A DNA stretch of 64,000 bases, taken from positions 10,635,110 through 10,699,109 of the forward strand of contig OU452227.1 of assembly GCA_911728455.2 (NCBI GenBank), given 5' to 3'. Below, piece by piece: positions 35,634-48,200 of the stretch; within the stretch, counting starts at the first letter, position 1, and each line of letters opens with the position of its first letter. The notes under the pieces were generated by a model. It did not search any database. It saw only the letters and a program-made list of their open reading frames with translations, and had not been told where the DNA came from. Made by a program: the position numbers and the translations under genes. Source of the stretch: Marthasterias glacialis. Its lineage: Eukaryota > Echinodermata > Asteroidea > Forcipulatida > Asteriidae.

Positions 35634-36076
35634 AAGTGGTGTAACCAGAGGGAGCGGAGCTGTCCTCCCTCCCCCCACCGCTCAGAACCCTTGCCCCCAC
35701 CCCAAAAAAAAAGAGATCGAAAAGATGCACTTGAAGTGAATGGTTCAATACATTAAATAGCCCCCGAAACTTGCCTCCTCAAGAAAACAACAAACAGTCA
35801 ACCCCAAAAACAAAACAAACAAACAAACAAACAAGCAAGCAAGCAAATAAGAAAGCAAACAAATAAACAAACAAACAAACAAACAAACAAACAAACAAAC
35901 AAGCGAGCAAACAAACAAGCGAGCAAACAAACAGACAGACAACTCAGCAACCAACCAAACAAACAAACAAACAAACAAGCAAGCAAGCAAGCACTTAAAG
36001 CAAACAAGCAAGCAAACAAACAAACAAACAAACAAACAGACAAATAAACAGCCCAAAACATCTGGTTACGCCACTG
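35634..36076. mobile_element. hAT-like MITE expanded by a CAAA microsatellite
   Basis: Left end AGTGGTGTAACCAGA, right end TCTGGTTACGCCACTG. Flanked by perfect 8-bp CGACTGTT at 35626-35633 and 36077-36084, the hAT target length. About 240 bp of it (35808-36050) is a CAAA/CAAG array absent from the 180-200-bp sister copies. Confidence 0.9.
35808..36050. repeat. CAAA/CAAG tetranucleotide microsatellite
   Basis: Interrupted array of CAAA, CAAG and CAGA units. On the minus strand it keeps two frames open (Cys/Leu/Phe/Val-rich), which are artefacts. Confidence 0.95.
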
Positions 36077-36282
36077 CGACTGTTGACTGTTGACTGTTGA
36101 AAGCCATTTCTTGCTTTGTAAACGGCCGTCGGCATTTAGGTTTTCAATTTATGATCATGCTCTTTTTGTGTGTGAAGTCATCCAAAGTTTAGTAGAACAG
36201 GACGCGTTGCCTGGTGCTGACGTAGCTTTTTCGCTTGTGGTTTGCAGTTGAATCCTGATACTATATAAAAACACAAAGAAAA

Positions 36283-37359
36283 ATGAATGGTGGGGATGAA
36301 AATATTACGATGGAAGAGGAGGTTGATGTTATACCGGTCACATCAGTGATCGCCACGGCGGCTGCATCATTGCTTGCTCTTGTTATAATCTCCGGAAATC
36401 TCCTCGTCATAACTGCTTTCTTCAGAGACAAAAAACTTCAAAGCATCGCCAACGGTTTTCTGGTGTCCCTAGCCTGTGCTGATTTTCTTGTTGGAGCAGT
36501 CATCATACCAATTCGCATAGGCCTTTTATTTAACAATTTTGAGGCTCTGATCTTAAATGGGCCATTCTGTTACGTAATTTCGACAGTTGAAATTTGGACG
36601 TGTACGTCATCTTTGTTGCACTTGTGCGTTATATCTGTTGATCGATACATTGCGATTGTTCATCCCATGACATACCCTGTGAGGATGTCCAGAAAAATGT
36701 CACTAGTCATCATTAGTGCACTTTGGTGTCTTTCTCTGGGCGTTTCGATCTCGCTGGTCATTTACCAACGTGTGGCGTCAGGGTCAGACGGTTGCCTGCG
36801 TTTTGTCAGCTCATTTGTCGAGGTTGTCACAGCACTTGCCGTTTTCTTCGTCCCCGCCACTATAATGGGAGTACTTTACGCCAAGATCTTCCTCGCAGTT
36901 CGAGCGCACATTGGGAGAGTACAACGAGGGCGGATGGCGCTTAGTGGTGATACCGCCCAAGACGCAATGCGCATCCACCGAGGCAGCGCCGCTGTTGGGA
37001 TCGGTACCACATCGAAGTACAAAGCGGTAAAAACCATAGGCATAGTGATTGGAGCTCTACTGCTCTGTTGGTTACCCGTCAACATCGTTTTGCTGATTAG
37101 CCCATGGTGCCCTCAAACATGTATACAGTGGTATCAGTTTGTTTGGTTAGGCTATGTCAACAGCGCCATTAACCCCTTCATCTACGCATTTACCAACCCG
37201 TCGTTCAAGATGGCATTTATGAAGATCTTACATTGTAAAAGAAATAGTAACAGTAGGAGATCGGATGGAAATCATGGTAAATCACACACTGATGGAACTT
37301 TGGAGATGAATTCGGCTCATTTCCCATGTGCATATCCTCTTCAACATCAGTATTTTTGA
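36283..37359 (+). CDS. Class A (rhodopsin-like) GPCR, amine-receptor-like
   Basis: A single-exon 358-residue plasma-membrane receptor with seven hydrophobic segments. Class A marks: SGN in TM1, SLACAD in TM2, Cys before TM3 (GPFCYV) with an ECL2 Cys (SDGCLRF), DRY at the end of TM3, W in TM4 (ALWCL), FFVP in TM5, CWLP in TM6 and GYVNSAINPFIYAF in TM7, then NPSFKMAF of helix 8 and a Cys that may be palmitoylated (ILHCKR). The WLGY..S..NPF.Y pattern of TM7 is typical of biogenic-amine receptors. However, counting back from DRY, position 3.32 is Glu (VEIWTCTSS), where amine receptors have Asp. The ligand cannot be named. An N-glycosylation site (NIT) precedes TM1. Lack of introns is common for this class in invertebrate deuterostomes. 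Confidence 0.93.
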   Translation: MNGGDENITMEEEVDVIPVTSVIATAAASLLALVIISGNLLVITAFFRDKKLQSIANGFLVSLACADFLVGAVIIPIRIGLLFNNFEALILNGPFCYVISTVEIWTCTSSLLHLCVISVDRYIAIVHPMTYPVRMSRKMSLVIISALWCLSLGVSISLVIYQRVASGSDGCLRFVSSFVEVVTALAVFFVPATIMGVLYAKIFLAVRAHIGRVQRGRMALSGDTAQDAMRIHRGSAAVGIGTTSKYKAVKTIGIVIGALLLCWLPVNIVLLISPWCPQTCIQWYQFVWLGYVNSAINPFIYAFTNPSFKMAFMKILHCKRNSNSRRSDGNHGKSHTDGTLEMNSAHFPCAYPLQHQYF

Positions 37360-37599
37360 GACGGTGGGATTCCCTATACCGTTGATATAGGCCAGCAGCA
37401 GCGGGGAAGACAACAAACGGAAAATTTATTTTCTCTTTGGAAGTAGTCTGCGTGCATGCACTCCAACAAAATTCGTCCAGACAGACTAAAAACAAAACCA
37501 CACATGCACTACGGAGCCTTAAAACATGATGTGGAGTGGCATTACTTCTAGTGGCTAGGGTCCATCAAAAGCAAACATCTCGTGAAAGTGCACGGAATC

Positions 37600-37925
37600 A
37601 ATTTCTTGTGAAAGTAGGCTATATACATGCGGATGGGAAAGTATCCTGGAGATTAGATTTAAGAAGTACCCGGGTACATTTACAAATTCATCTTTCAAGA
37701 TGACGTTCATGAAAATCTTGTGAAAGAAACACTGAAAGCTGCAGATTAGATGGGAAAAGTAACCGGTACATTTACAACACTTACATTTATACATCTTTCA
37801 AGATGGCGTTCATTGAAATGTTGTGAAAGAGACACTGGACACAAGAGATCAGATGGGAAAAGGTACATTTTCAAATTCATCTTTCAAGATGACGTTCATG
37901 AAAATCTTGTGAAAGAAACACTCAT
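37600..37925 (+). pseudogene. Tandem relic copies of the GPCR 3' coding end
   Basis: Three degenerate units (about 37668-37755, 37760-37860, 37861-37925) and an older trace at 37600-37660. Each resembles 37186-37275: ATTTAC.AA...TC.TTCAAGATG.C.TT.ATGAA.ATCTT, and the first also AGAAA...AGAT..GATGG. In the gene this encodes FTNPSFKMAFMKIL and the tail; in the copies FTNSSFKMTFMKIL followed by stops. Confidence 0.82.
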
Positions 37926-40237
37926 CAGAATCATCTTTCTGCGTCATTAATGAAACAGTGCAGTTTAAACTTTTTAAGACTTTTAAAAACTACAGTCATT
38001 TTCAAATGATGATCGTGAGGAATACTGAGGGTGGTTGTGTATAATACAGCCTGCAATGGTCGATTCATGACATTTAACATAATTCACCACGATTATGCCT
38101 GTATATACGACTTCATTGAGACATAAATTTTTTGAAGGTGAATTCATTAATTTTCCGTTCAACGGGTACTTTTCCTGTTTCTCAAACACAATACATTGTA
38201 TCTGAAAAGCTATGTCACACTCAGGGACATGGTTGATCATCTTGCTTCATCTCATAATCGTTTTCCAATTTCGTGGGCTCAACGGCTGTTGCACTAAGAT
38301 GACGTTTACACATCAGACGACTGTTGACTATCATTTCTCAGTTTATAGCGAAATTTTGTCGTTTTTTTATACGCATTTTTATGCGTGCTTATTTCGATTG
38401 ATCTCAAAGATTGCAAATTGCTATACACTTCCTTGACTTTGACAGTTTTTCAGAAGGAAATATTCCTGAGGCGGTTTGTTATTACTTAAAATTCAGTGAG
38501 TTTTTCATCAGACTTGAAACTAATGTTCCCCCATAATACCAACCTGTTTTAATTTGTTTTTATGCGTTTTGCCTTCTGAAATGAAGTCACCGTGTAATGG
38601 AGAAGGTAATTGGGCATTTTTCAGTAATCAAGTTCTATTGTATATCATGGACGGTCGACTGCAGTGTAGAAACGACGAATGACGATTACAATAATTATTA
38701 CAATAATGTTGTAAATGAAAATGCTTATTTACATGTTTCGTGTTTATATTCAACCATGGGGGAAGAAGACGCAGATATTATCATTCCGCCAATTTGCAAT
38801 GAGACATACACTTTCGATATTATACTACAATGTTCACTGTAATGTCAAACAATAAGAGGGCAGGTAAAAAAAAAAGATGTCAGATGACCAATCAGTCACT
38901 CCATAGTAATAAGGACAGCAGCAACCCGTGAATGTCGGTAGTCGCCACAACTTGCCTTCAATCATCATTTACTGCTTGATCGGTAAATTTCACGTCCCCC
39001 CCCCCCCCCCCCCGTTTGGAAAATCCTGGATCCGCCCCTGAGACGTCATGATTCAACTTTATCTGCATTAATTTTATAATTGTTTATTCATTTCGGGCAC
39101 TTATCTTCTAGAATGCATTGACCCGGAATGATTAAGATCAGATTTGCATGGTCAGTGGGGCTAAGAGCTCTAGCTCTATTCTGTATTCATTATTACGTTG
39201 CATGTACATGTACATTTATATTGTTTCAATTTGTTATGACAGTATGGAAATAAATGTTACTCAAACTTAAACTGAAATTGTTTTAAATAATAAGTCCTGG
39301 TGATACATTTTCACCAAACGAATCCAAGTACTTTTCTGCCAGTAGGCGCTCGCTGACGGGGATTTTATATTGGTGTCCAAAGTTAACGAACATTATGGTT
39401 TCAGTCGTAAAGCCCCAAGTTAATTTCCGCCTTTTGCCCACGGGTGGAGGGGGAAAGAACTGCCATAGTACATACCGCCTGTTCTCCGTTTCATGTCCAT
39501 GTCAAATTTCGAGACCTATTGCCTTTGAAGTCGTGATATCTCTGATGTATTTTTTATTCTCGCGAAATCGACCCAGCATCTTGCAAATATTGACGCTTAG
39601 GCCTATAGTCAATTTGGGGCAAATTGCGAAAAGTTGCGTCAACCTTTTAAACATGAATAAATGCAGCAGTTTTTGAACAACCGAGTCCCACGAACGTATT
39701 GCATGAGCTCTCGCTGCTATACTGGCAAACAGGCGCCCGGTCTTCAGAGAGAGTCATATCCCCAATAAATGGAAGTAATACGATATTAAAATTTCTTTGA
39801 GTTATAATATTGTTGATGTATTGGACCGAGTTCCGTTTTTTCTCAACAAATCATATCACTTTTAATAATTGTCGTTTAAAACGATGGGTTTTTGTCATGG
39901 GGTCTTCGACGCGCTATAGCCCCACGGAGCTGAGCCGCTGTCCGAGCCACGGTGGTCCGTTACTCGGAAGTTTTAGAATTTAAATGCTGAAATGCAATTT
40001 TCATCATTATTGATAACTTTAATTTGCACTTGGTGTAGTGTTCATTTGTGTTGTTTAGTCATTGAGACAATTGCAAACGATCAGAGTTTAATTTAATGTC
40101 TTGAACAGGATTTTTAAACGGATGGAAATACAATTACTATTATGAGCTGAATAATCTTGGGTGTTATCGGTTTAAACTTTTAAAGAAGATGAGTCACGTC
40201 ACGTCACATGACCCTTTTTTCAACTAGAACCTCGAAA
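37926..40237. other. Intergenic, no gene seen
   Basis: A poly-C run at 38997-39013 and scattered short frames only. No homology recognised on either strand. Confidence 0.5.
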
Positions 40238-40382
40238 CCGGTGTCATAGGGTATTCTGTCCTGGGGTAATGTGTCCATCATACGGTAAATTAGCGTGGGC
40301 TGGAGGAGTTTATTCAAAAGAGGACGCTAACAGTTAGTACACAATTCGCCGTATGCCCGGACAGAATCTCCTTCCACACCGG
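40238..40382. mobile_element. MITE (CCGGTGT...ATTCTGTCC ends), copy 1
   Basis: 145 bp with ends CCGGTGTCATAGGGTATTCT and the complement of GGACAGAATCTCCTTCC. An inverted copy is at 41879-42018. Confidence 0.82.
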
Positions 40383-41878
40383 CCAAATTTTAGGGCTATT
40401 GTAGTGGATGTTTATATTCTACTTTTGGATGATATTTCTAGTCATGCTTGAATCAATACTTTTTATAATAACCGCCTAAAAGTCTCACAACGAGGCCAAA
40501 GTGTATCTTTAACCCTACTCCAAGCAGGGGTAAAACTAATTCCCAGAAAATTGCTAATTCCCGGGAGTTTACTAATTAGTGTGAAAAGCTAAAGGTCAAC
40601 CAATTTGTTTCCAGAAAATTTGTCTCGTGTGAAGCCTACATGGGGTGCTGTCCTTGAATTACAGAGCCTAGGATCGTGCTCGAACTTTGAAGGGAGCGGG
40701 AAGTATAAAGAACTCTCATTGTGTTCATGCACCCATGTAATTCGTAAATTAATTAGGAAATTGTAGCCTGCCAGCAAACTACGTGCGCGCACAACACAAT
40801 GCAACACGGTGTCTAATTTTGTCCGTTTTGGAGTCATTTTTCAGTCGAACATTCTCGTGTGGGCCAACTCACTGCAGGCGTAAACGGTCAAAAATCAGCA
40901 AAAAGAGACGTCATAATAATTATTATTGAAACATGCAAATAAGGGGAAGCAACGCCTGGGACCAATTTCGTCACAAGAGCTTTTTAATCAGGAATAAGCA
41001 AAAGTTAGTAGGAAACCAGACACAAAATTGTATACATTATGAGCGAGCGTTTCTTGCTGATAACCTTGTAGTTTTAGAGTGGTAAGCATATTTTTGCATG
41101 CTTAGCTTAATTTTGTGCTAGCCCTGTGTGAAATTATGCCACTGGTGAATCCATCGCTATTGGAATTAATGTGCGTAACAAAACGTAAATTATGAAAACT
41201 GCTGTAGGAATCATAATCTATATCCTCCACGGTTGTGCGGTACAATGTCTCAAACTTTAACCAATGTGGAAGTCTTATTTCATGGGCCTATGCGACATAA
41301 TGATTGTATCAAATAAATGATGGGATCGAGGGCATTTTGGGGTATAACTCCTCCCGCCCCTCCTCCACCCCCCGTACTTTTCAAAGTGCTCCACATTTTT
41401 GCCGCACCCAATGCCAATTGAATTGTGCCCTCCCAAGCAGTATCCATCAGTCGCAGCCCCATTCCTCTATGAGAAAGACAAATCAGTTCATTGAAGCCCG
41501 GCTGAACTCGCCAAAGTTCTAGTTGTTTGCTGAAGAACTGAATAAATTCATTTAGGGTCCACTTGAATACACGGACCACTGGAGATTAAACGAAACAGGT
41601 CTACCATACTGCCGGAGCATCTCCAAGCAAAAGTGTATGTGTGTTTTTTTCAACTTTTTCTTTGTAATATTGCGGCTTTGAACTTTTGCGAAAACAAAGA
41701 CTTCATAAGTTTAAAGTTCGTCCGTTTCGTTTGAACTTTCGGCAACAAGGCTTGCAAAGATGAACGATTCAACACGTTCCCTTAAAATTCATAAACATCA
41801 TCCATCAGTGGCCTTGTCTTTACGGTTTACTTTAATGCGCAAGTACAAAAAAATCCTACAGGTTGTTCATTAAAATTG
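40383..41878. other. Spacer between two inverted MITE copies
   Basis: No transposase-like frame or other gene is visible, so the two MITEs are probably independent insertions and not the ends of one element. Confidence 0.5.
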
Positions 41879-42018
41879 CCGGTGCGGAAGGAGATTCTGT
41901 CCGAGCATACGGCGAACTCCTTCTGATAGCGCCCTCTTTTCAATAAACTCCTCCAGCCCATGTAATTTACCGTATGGGGGACACATACACGGAGGACAGA
42001 ATACCCTACATGACACCG
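41879..42018. mobile_element. MITE (CCGGTGT...ATTCTGTCC ends), copy 2, inverted
   Basis: Inverted relative to 40238-40382; shares CCGTATG, AATAAACTCCTCCAGCCCA and GGACAGAATACCCTA. It ends 223 bp before the SLC25A17 start codon. Confidence 0.82.
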
Positions 42019-42241
42019 TAATTTCGAAAAGGGCCTAAGAATAATAAGAACAATGCGCCCCTCCTTTTGCGGAAACGAGACTATGGAGGGCGCTATAAAA
42101 TAAACACAGTAGGTGAAAAAGATTGTCCCCAGCCAGATCCAGTTACCACAAAAGCAAAAGTTCTTGTTGGCTCTAATTTATCGTACTTGCTTGGGTTGGG
42201 GTTTTGTTACTTTGTTAATTTCCCCTTTGAGAGTAGATGAG

Positions 42242-45200
42242 ATGGCTGACAACCAGAAGTTGCTGTCATACCAGAATCTGGTCCATGCCGTGGCTGGAGC
42301 TGCAGTAAGTATTTTGATTTGTAAAGTATATTAATATAATATTAAGCGCGTGTACGCTCAACCGCTGAGCGTCGCGTGAAATTTGACGCTTCACGAAATG
42401 GGGCCTGAGGACAGACGTGACAGGAATTGAAAAACAAATATTAAAAAAGCAGAAAAGTTTCAAGGATTTTCCTGCATTATTGTGCTCTTTAACAAAAGGG
42501 CATTTATGAATTGGAATAAAAGAGTCGGTATTAAACGACCGTTTAAAACCTTGCAGGGTCATGGCTAGACCCAGTAACTGGGGCGCTGTACTCCTTTTTG
42601 AGATTTTTGACATTATCTGTCGTACTAGCCCCAGATAGTGTCAAAAATCTCAAAAAAGGAGTACAGCGCCCCAGTTACTGGGTCTAGGTCATGGCCATTG
42701 TGATAAGGTATTGAGGTCGTATCAAGGTGGTACATCATCCCCAACAACAAAGTCATCATCCCCAACAACTTTAGTTTACTATTACTGGTTAGTAAGACAT
42801 CTGCTCTAAAATTGCAAATGTCGTGGGTTCGAATCCCACCTGAGTAATATGCCTGTTGATTTGTTTCACAGAACTCGGGGAAAGTACTGAGTATACAGTG
42901 CTTAAAAGCACATCAGTGTATAGGTAAAACCAAAGTAAAAATTATGTTTTTTTTGTTATGCTGTCCCCCAAATGCCATGCCAAATCTAAATGTTCAGAAC
43001 TCAATTATTGTATTTTGCAATTGCCTCCTCTTTTTGTATTTATGCACTGCAGTAATGACACTTTGACAGTCTGCATTGTTGATACTTGTAGCTTTCTCAT
43101 TTTGTGAAACTCGAAAGACGAGCTGCGATAGTCACAGCTAACCAATTTACCTTTGTTGTTTTTTAAATATTAGGGAAGTGTAGCATCAATGTCGGTATTC
43201 TACCCACTGGAAACGGCAAGGACAAGACTTCAGAGTAAGGCAAAGTTTCATATCGTCACCGTTTTCACGAACAGCCACTTATCTTTATGTGCACGAGAAT
43301 ATTCGTTTTTGAGTTTATCAACGTTGAAGTTTTGTTTGCGTTTAAAACGTCATTCCACAGGTTAAAATAAGTACTATTTTTCATCAATGCGATGTTAAAC
43401 GATACTGAAGCACATAATCGTACATATAGAATCGTATTTTTTATATGGAGAAATGCTAAAATATGATTAAATATTAATTAAAGATAAGTGGCTGTTCGTG
43501 AGAACGAAAAATCGCCTCTTTCAACATGGGATTTAAAGATAAGTGGCTGTTCGTGAAAACGAAAAATCGCCTCTTTCAACATGGGATTTAAAGATAAGTG
43601 GCTGTTCGTGAAAACGGTGACGATATAAGAGAGAATGTGAGCTAGAACCATGCCAGGATAGCTCTGGTAGGACATCAGTCTCCAATGGACTCCCTCAGCA
43701 ACAGAGACTAGAGTCCTACCAGGGCTACATGCAAGGGTAGAGACCCTTTAATGGTTGAATGATGAGCTCAAGTCTTACCATAGAGTGGAGTGTTTGGATG
43801 GATTTTGGACAAGGCCAAAGCAAAATATCTAGGGACAGTGCCGTAACCAGGAAGGCGGGGGGGGGGGGGGGAGCTGTGACCCTGAACCCTTTCCCCTAAA
43901 CTAAAAGAAATTACATTGAAAAAAAATAATGGTTCGATCCATTAAATAGCTCCCCCTCCCCCCCAAATTATGTCTTTGCCCCCGCTTGCCAACCCCCCCT
44001 CCCTCCCCACCCCCAAATGAAAATGTCTGGTTAGGCCACTTCCTTGGGAGTGCAGAGTTTGCTTTCTAGTTCAATGCTCATCAGCCATTTCAGCACATGT
44101 GCAAAAGTTGTTTGAATATTCATTATTCATACATTATTAGTAGTGCATTTGGCTAAAGTAAGCCAACCGTGCTATAAATACAAGCATGTATGGAGGCTGC
44201 ATGATAAACTATATGTCGTAAGTTGTGATTTAAACCACAGTATGTGGGTTTTAAAAAAAAGTACAAAAAATATAATTTAAAGCCCCAGCTCAACATTTGT
44301 AAGAAGAAAAAAATAAATGTTCACAGATTTGAATATATATACCTTACATGGTATAACGATACTGATGGTAGAAAATTGTCCTTGAAATATTTCTGCCTGA
44401 AGTGTTATCATTTAAAAATAATAAATGAAATCAGATCCACAATTAGTTTTTGTCTCAGTGAGACAAAAACTCTGCCTATATGAATGCGTACATAAATGAT
44501 GAATACATTTTTACCCTTTTCTCGCAAATGAAACAACGAAATGAGCTGAAATTTTCACAGGTTGGTTTTATCACACATATCTTGATTTGTGCAAAGAATG
44601 GAAGCATTTACAGTCAGTTTACCAATGGGGCTTTAATAGTGGGAACAACATTTGTAGATGGTAACAACTCTTATTCTCCTGGACCCTCACAGTTGATGAT
44701 GAACGGAAATCTCAATTTACAGCTGCAGTTCTTTCAGAAATCGTCAGGGAAGAAGGAATGTAAGTACTCACATACATTGTTCAAGGTATCCCTAGATACA
44801 TACATCAAAATAGCATTTATATAAGGCGCCTTTTTCCCTAGAGTTACAAAGTGCCTCGAAAGGAGCGACACTGTCCAACTTAAAGTAAATAATCACGTAT
44901 TATGAAATAGATGAGCCTTAAGCAGTTTCTTGAAAAATACCAATTATCCTTGCTTTGCAAAGATGTGATGGGAGTGAGTTCCGCACATGAGGAGCAGCAG
45001 CTGAAAAGGTAGGGGAACCAGCTCTAGAGACGGTGCGATGCTCGGCCAAGAAGTTCTCTGAGGAAGAGTGCTGAATATCAAATCTCTCTAACAACATTTT
45101 CAGTTGGTTCCCTTACTTCCCTTCTGAGTTTAACTTCTTTGATCCATATACAGTGTGTCATTATATCGAGGCTGGTTCCCAGTCATCAGCAGCTTGTGCT

Positions 45201-48200
45201 GTTCTAACTTTGTCTACTTCTACGCCTTCAATGGTCTCAAGACAGTGTTATCAGACCAAATGAGGAACACCCAAGCAGTAAAGGAGCTACTTATAGGTAT
45301 CGTTGCAGGTCAGTGAACTATTCAGGTCAGTGTGTAAAGTGCTTGCCTCTCACCACTGTGGCCCTGGTTCGAATCCTGGCTAGGGCCATATGTGTGTAGA
45401 GTTGTGAATTGGTTCTCTCCTGTGCCACGAGGGTTTTCTACAGGCCCTCCGGTCTCCCCCCTCCAGGAAAAATCAAATACTTTCAATCTCTGGCAGTGCT
45501 CTCTGGTCATATATGGGCAATGTAGCTGGCTGCCGAAAGGTGCCTTTACATGCCTTGCAACAGACCTTATGCGTATGACGTTACTATGAGCAGTTAGTTA
45601 GGCTGCACAGGGTGGATTTTCAAAATGTAACTTTGCACGTAATCTTTTAAAGGTGTCATAAATGTGTTGGTGACCACGCCAATGTGGGTGGTGAATATGA
45701 GGATGAAACTACAGGGTGCAAACTTCAGAACTGAACAGAAACAGGAGAGTAAACATCCAAAGTACACTGGCATATTTGGTAAGATGCTTTTAAATTAGTT
45801 CCTTCCACTTTTCACTAATCTTTACACCCCATCTTTGTTCTCTTAACTAGACTCCTCCTCCAACACCCACCCTGACTCTCTTACACTCACCCTGCCTCCT
45901 TTGGCCCCCATTAATCCTCTTTTCATCATTTTTATAAAATCTTTCTACACTTACATACTCATTCGTACTCTCACTCTCATCCTATTCATTCCACACCCAT
46001 CTTTATTCCTTTCACACCCATCTTTACTCCCCCAAACTCGGCCGATCTCCTCTCATACCCATCTTGACTCCGCCCACACTCATTTTTGTACACCTGTCAT
46101 ATTCTTCTTTTTTAGATGCACTGTGGAGGATTTTCCGAGATGAGGGCTTGGCAGCTCTATGGAGCGGCACTTCATCATCCCTCCTACTTGTTATCAATCC
46201 CGCCATTCACTTTATGGTCTATGAAGCAATCAAGAGGTCATGTAAGAAATACATGGTGAGTGGCCAGGCCCCCCCCCCACCTCCCCCCCAGATAAATGTA
46301 CACTTAAAGCTCTAAAAACCAGGATACTCACTTCTAGAAACATTCTGAGAAACACAATATTTTTTGGAAAATGTAACGGTTCAACAAAGTTGAGGCGCAT
46401 TGAAAAACAAGCAAACTCTGATCGAGGGTGACTTTTCACAAAGTCCAGGTTTCTCCCCATGCACAAGCTAGAGAATCGGGCCGATAAGCGCTCAATTTTG
46501 GAGAGACCGCCAACATTAGGGCTAGATAGCTCAGCTGGTAAGTCACCAGCACGTTAATCTGAGGTTGGAGGTTTAAATCCCGTTCTAGTAAATTTTTCTT
46601 TGTTAAAATTGAATTAAAGTTTACCCAGTCATTTTCCCTAGTGGTTTATTACTTGATTAAAAAAAATTGTTTATTTTGCATTTCAGATTAAATTTACAAA
46701 AATTTAAACTATCAAAAAAATGCTCCAGATTTCACTGTAGAGCTTTTAAAACAAAACATAATCATCAAGTAAAAAACATTCTGAGGACTTTGTTTCAAAT
46801 CAGTGTGCTTTGGCCAAACTTGCAAAATTTGGGTTCAGAATGCCCCCCCCCCCCAAATTTTGGAAAACCCTGGGAAGAACCCTGGAATAATTTCGCCAGT
46901 GTCCTCACTTCATCCTCATTAATCTCAGACTCGTTTCTTATTATTCCAAAATCTACCATATTTATTCTATAGAAGAAAATGCTGTTTTACTAGTTAACTA
47001 GTGAGCAATGTTAATCACAATATTTACATGTACATGTAGTGGGAGACTTTGGAACAGTAGGTGGCAGCAGACTTACCAGGTAAATTTCCATTGTTTGCGT
47101 AGTTCTGAGCATGCGTACATATCTAAGAGCGATGGATTTACCTGGTAAGTCTGCTGCCACCTAGTGTCCTCAACAGTCTCCCATTGACTGATGATTCCAT
47201 TATCACTACAAGCATACAACCTCTCAGTTGATTACCCTTTTTTTCTTTTTATCTCTCAGGACCTTTCTTCTGCACATTTTTTCCTAATTGGTGCCATATC
47301 AAAGATGGTAGCCACCCTTGCAACTTATCCTCTCCAACTCGTGCAAACCAAGCTGAGGGTATGTATTATGCAAACAGTATAAGGACGTTTTAAAACAGAA
47401 TTTTAGCCCAGAGAACATGTGTACTCTAATAATAATATTAGTAGGCATTTATTAGGCGCTTTTAAACATAGTGTCAAAGCGCCTTACACTATTACTACTC
47501 CTGTTCATTGGGCCTTAAGCATTCCTGAAACCATCTCAACTCCTTTGGAGTATGCAGCACCGGCATCCAAATCAGCGCACCTGGTACTAATCATTCACAT
47601 CAACAATCTCTACTCTCACAGGGTACCAACATACTCCTGGGTGATGAGGAAGCAGTTATCACTAAGTATCACAAGTATCACACTAAAACACAAGTCTCAT
47701 GATCGGGATTGGAACCCACACTCGGATGACTCAGAACTGAAGTTCAGTGGTCTAGACCACTCGGCCACGACGCGATACTTTATATAAATATTTTTCTCTT
47801 CTGGGGGGCCATTTTACGCACATTTTCCTCAAATATCCACACTCAGTATCCTTCTCAGATTGTGTTGATAAACCCTCCCCCACACACCCCCCCCCCCCCC
47901 ACCCGCCCCCAAAAAAGTATCAGGCATCCTGCCTCAGATCTTATGTTCCACAGAATGTTGAGAAAAGGATAATGACCAGAAACCATTTTGATAGAGATGG
48001 TCAAGCAGTAAATAGTGCTTAAATTTGTTTTGCTCAGCAAAAATAAGCAGGATACCAGTCACATTGTACATGTGGCATGCTCTTTTGGCTGGTAACCTTA
48101 TTCTGATAAGCATAACTTTTGTTTTGGCTTAAATACTTTTTGTGCTTAAGCAGCTCTATTCATAGAGCTGCTTTAGCACAAAGAATTGCTTAACAATTCT

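Noticed and set aside
35745-36061. Cys/Leu/Phe/Val-rich open frames on the minus strand
   Set aside because: They are translations of the CAAA microsatellite in two frames at once.
40238-42018. A 1.8-kb DNA transposon bounded by inverted repeats
   Set aside because: Each end is itself a complete short MITE with its own inverted ends, and the interior encodes no transposase.
44480-44824. A 114-codon frame upstream of and across SLC25A17 exon 3
   Set aside because: It runs through a MITE and the exon in the wrong relation; the true exon 3 is only 44693-44759 with good splice sites.
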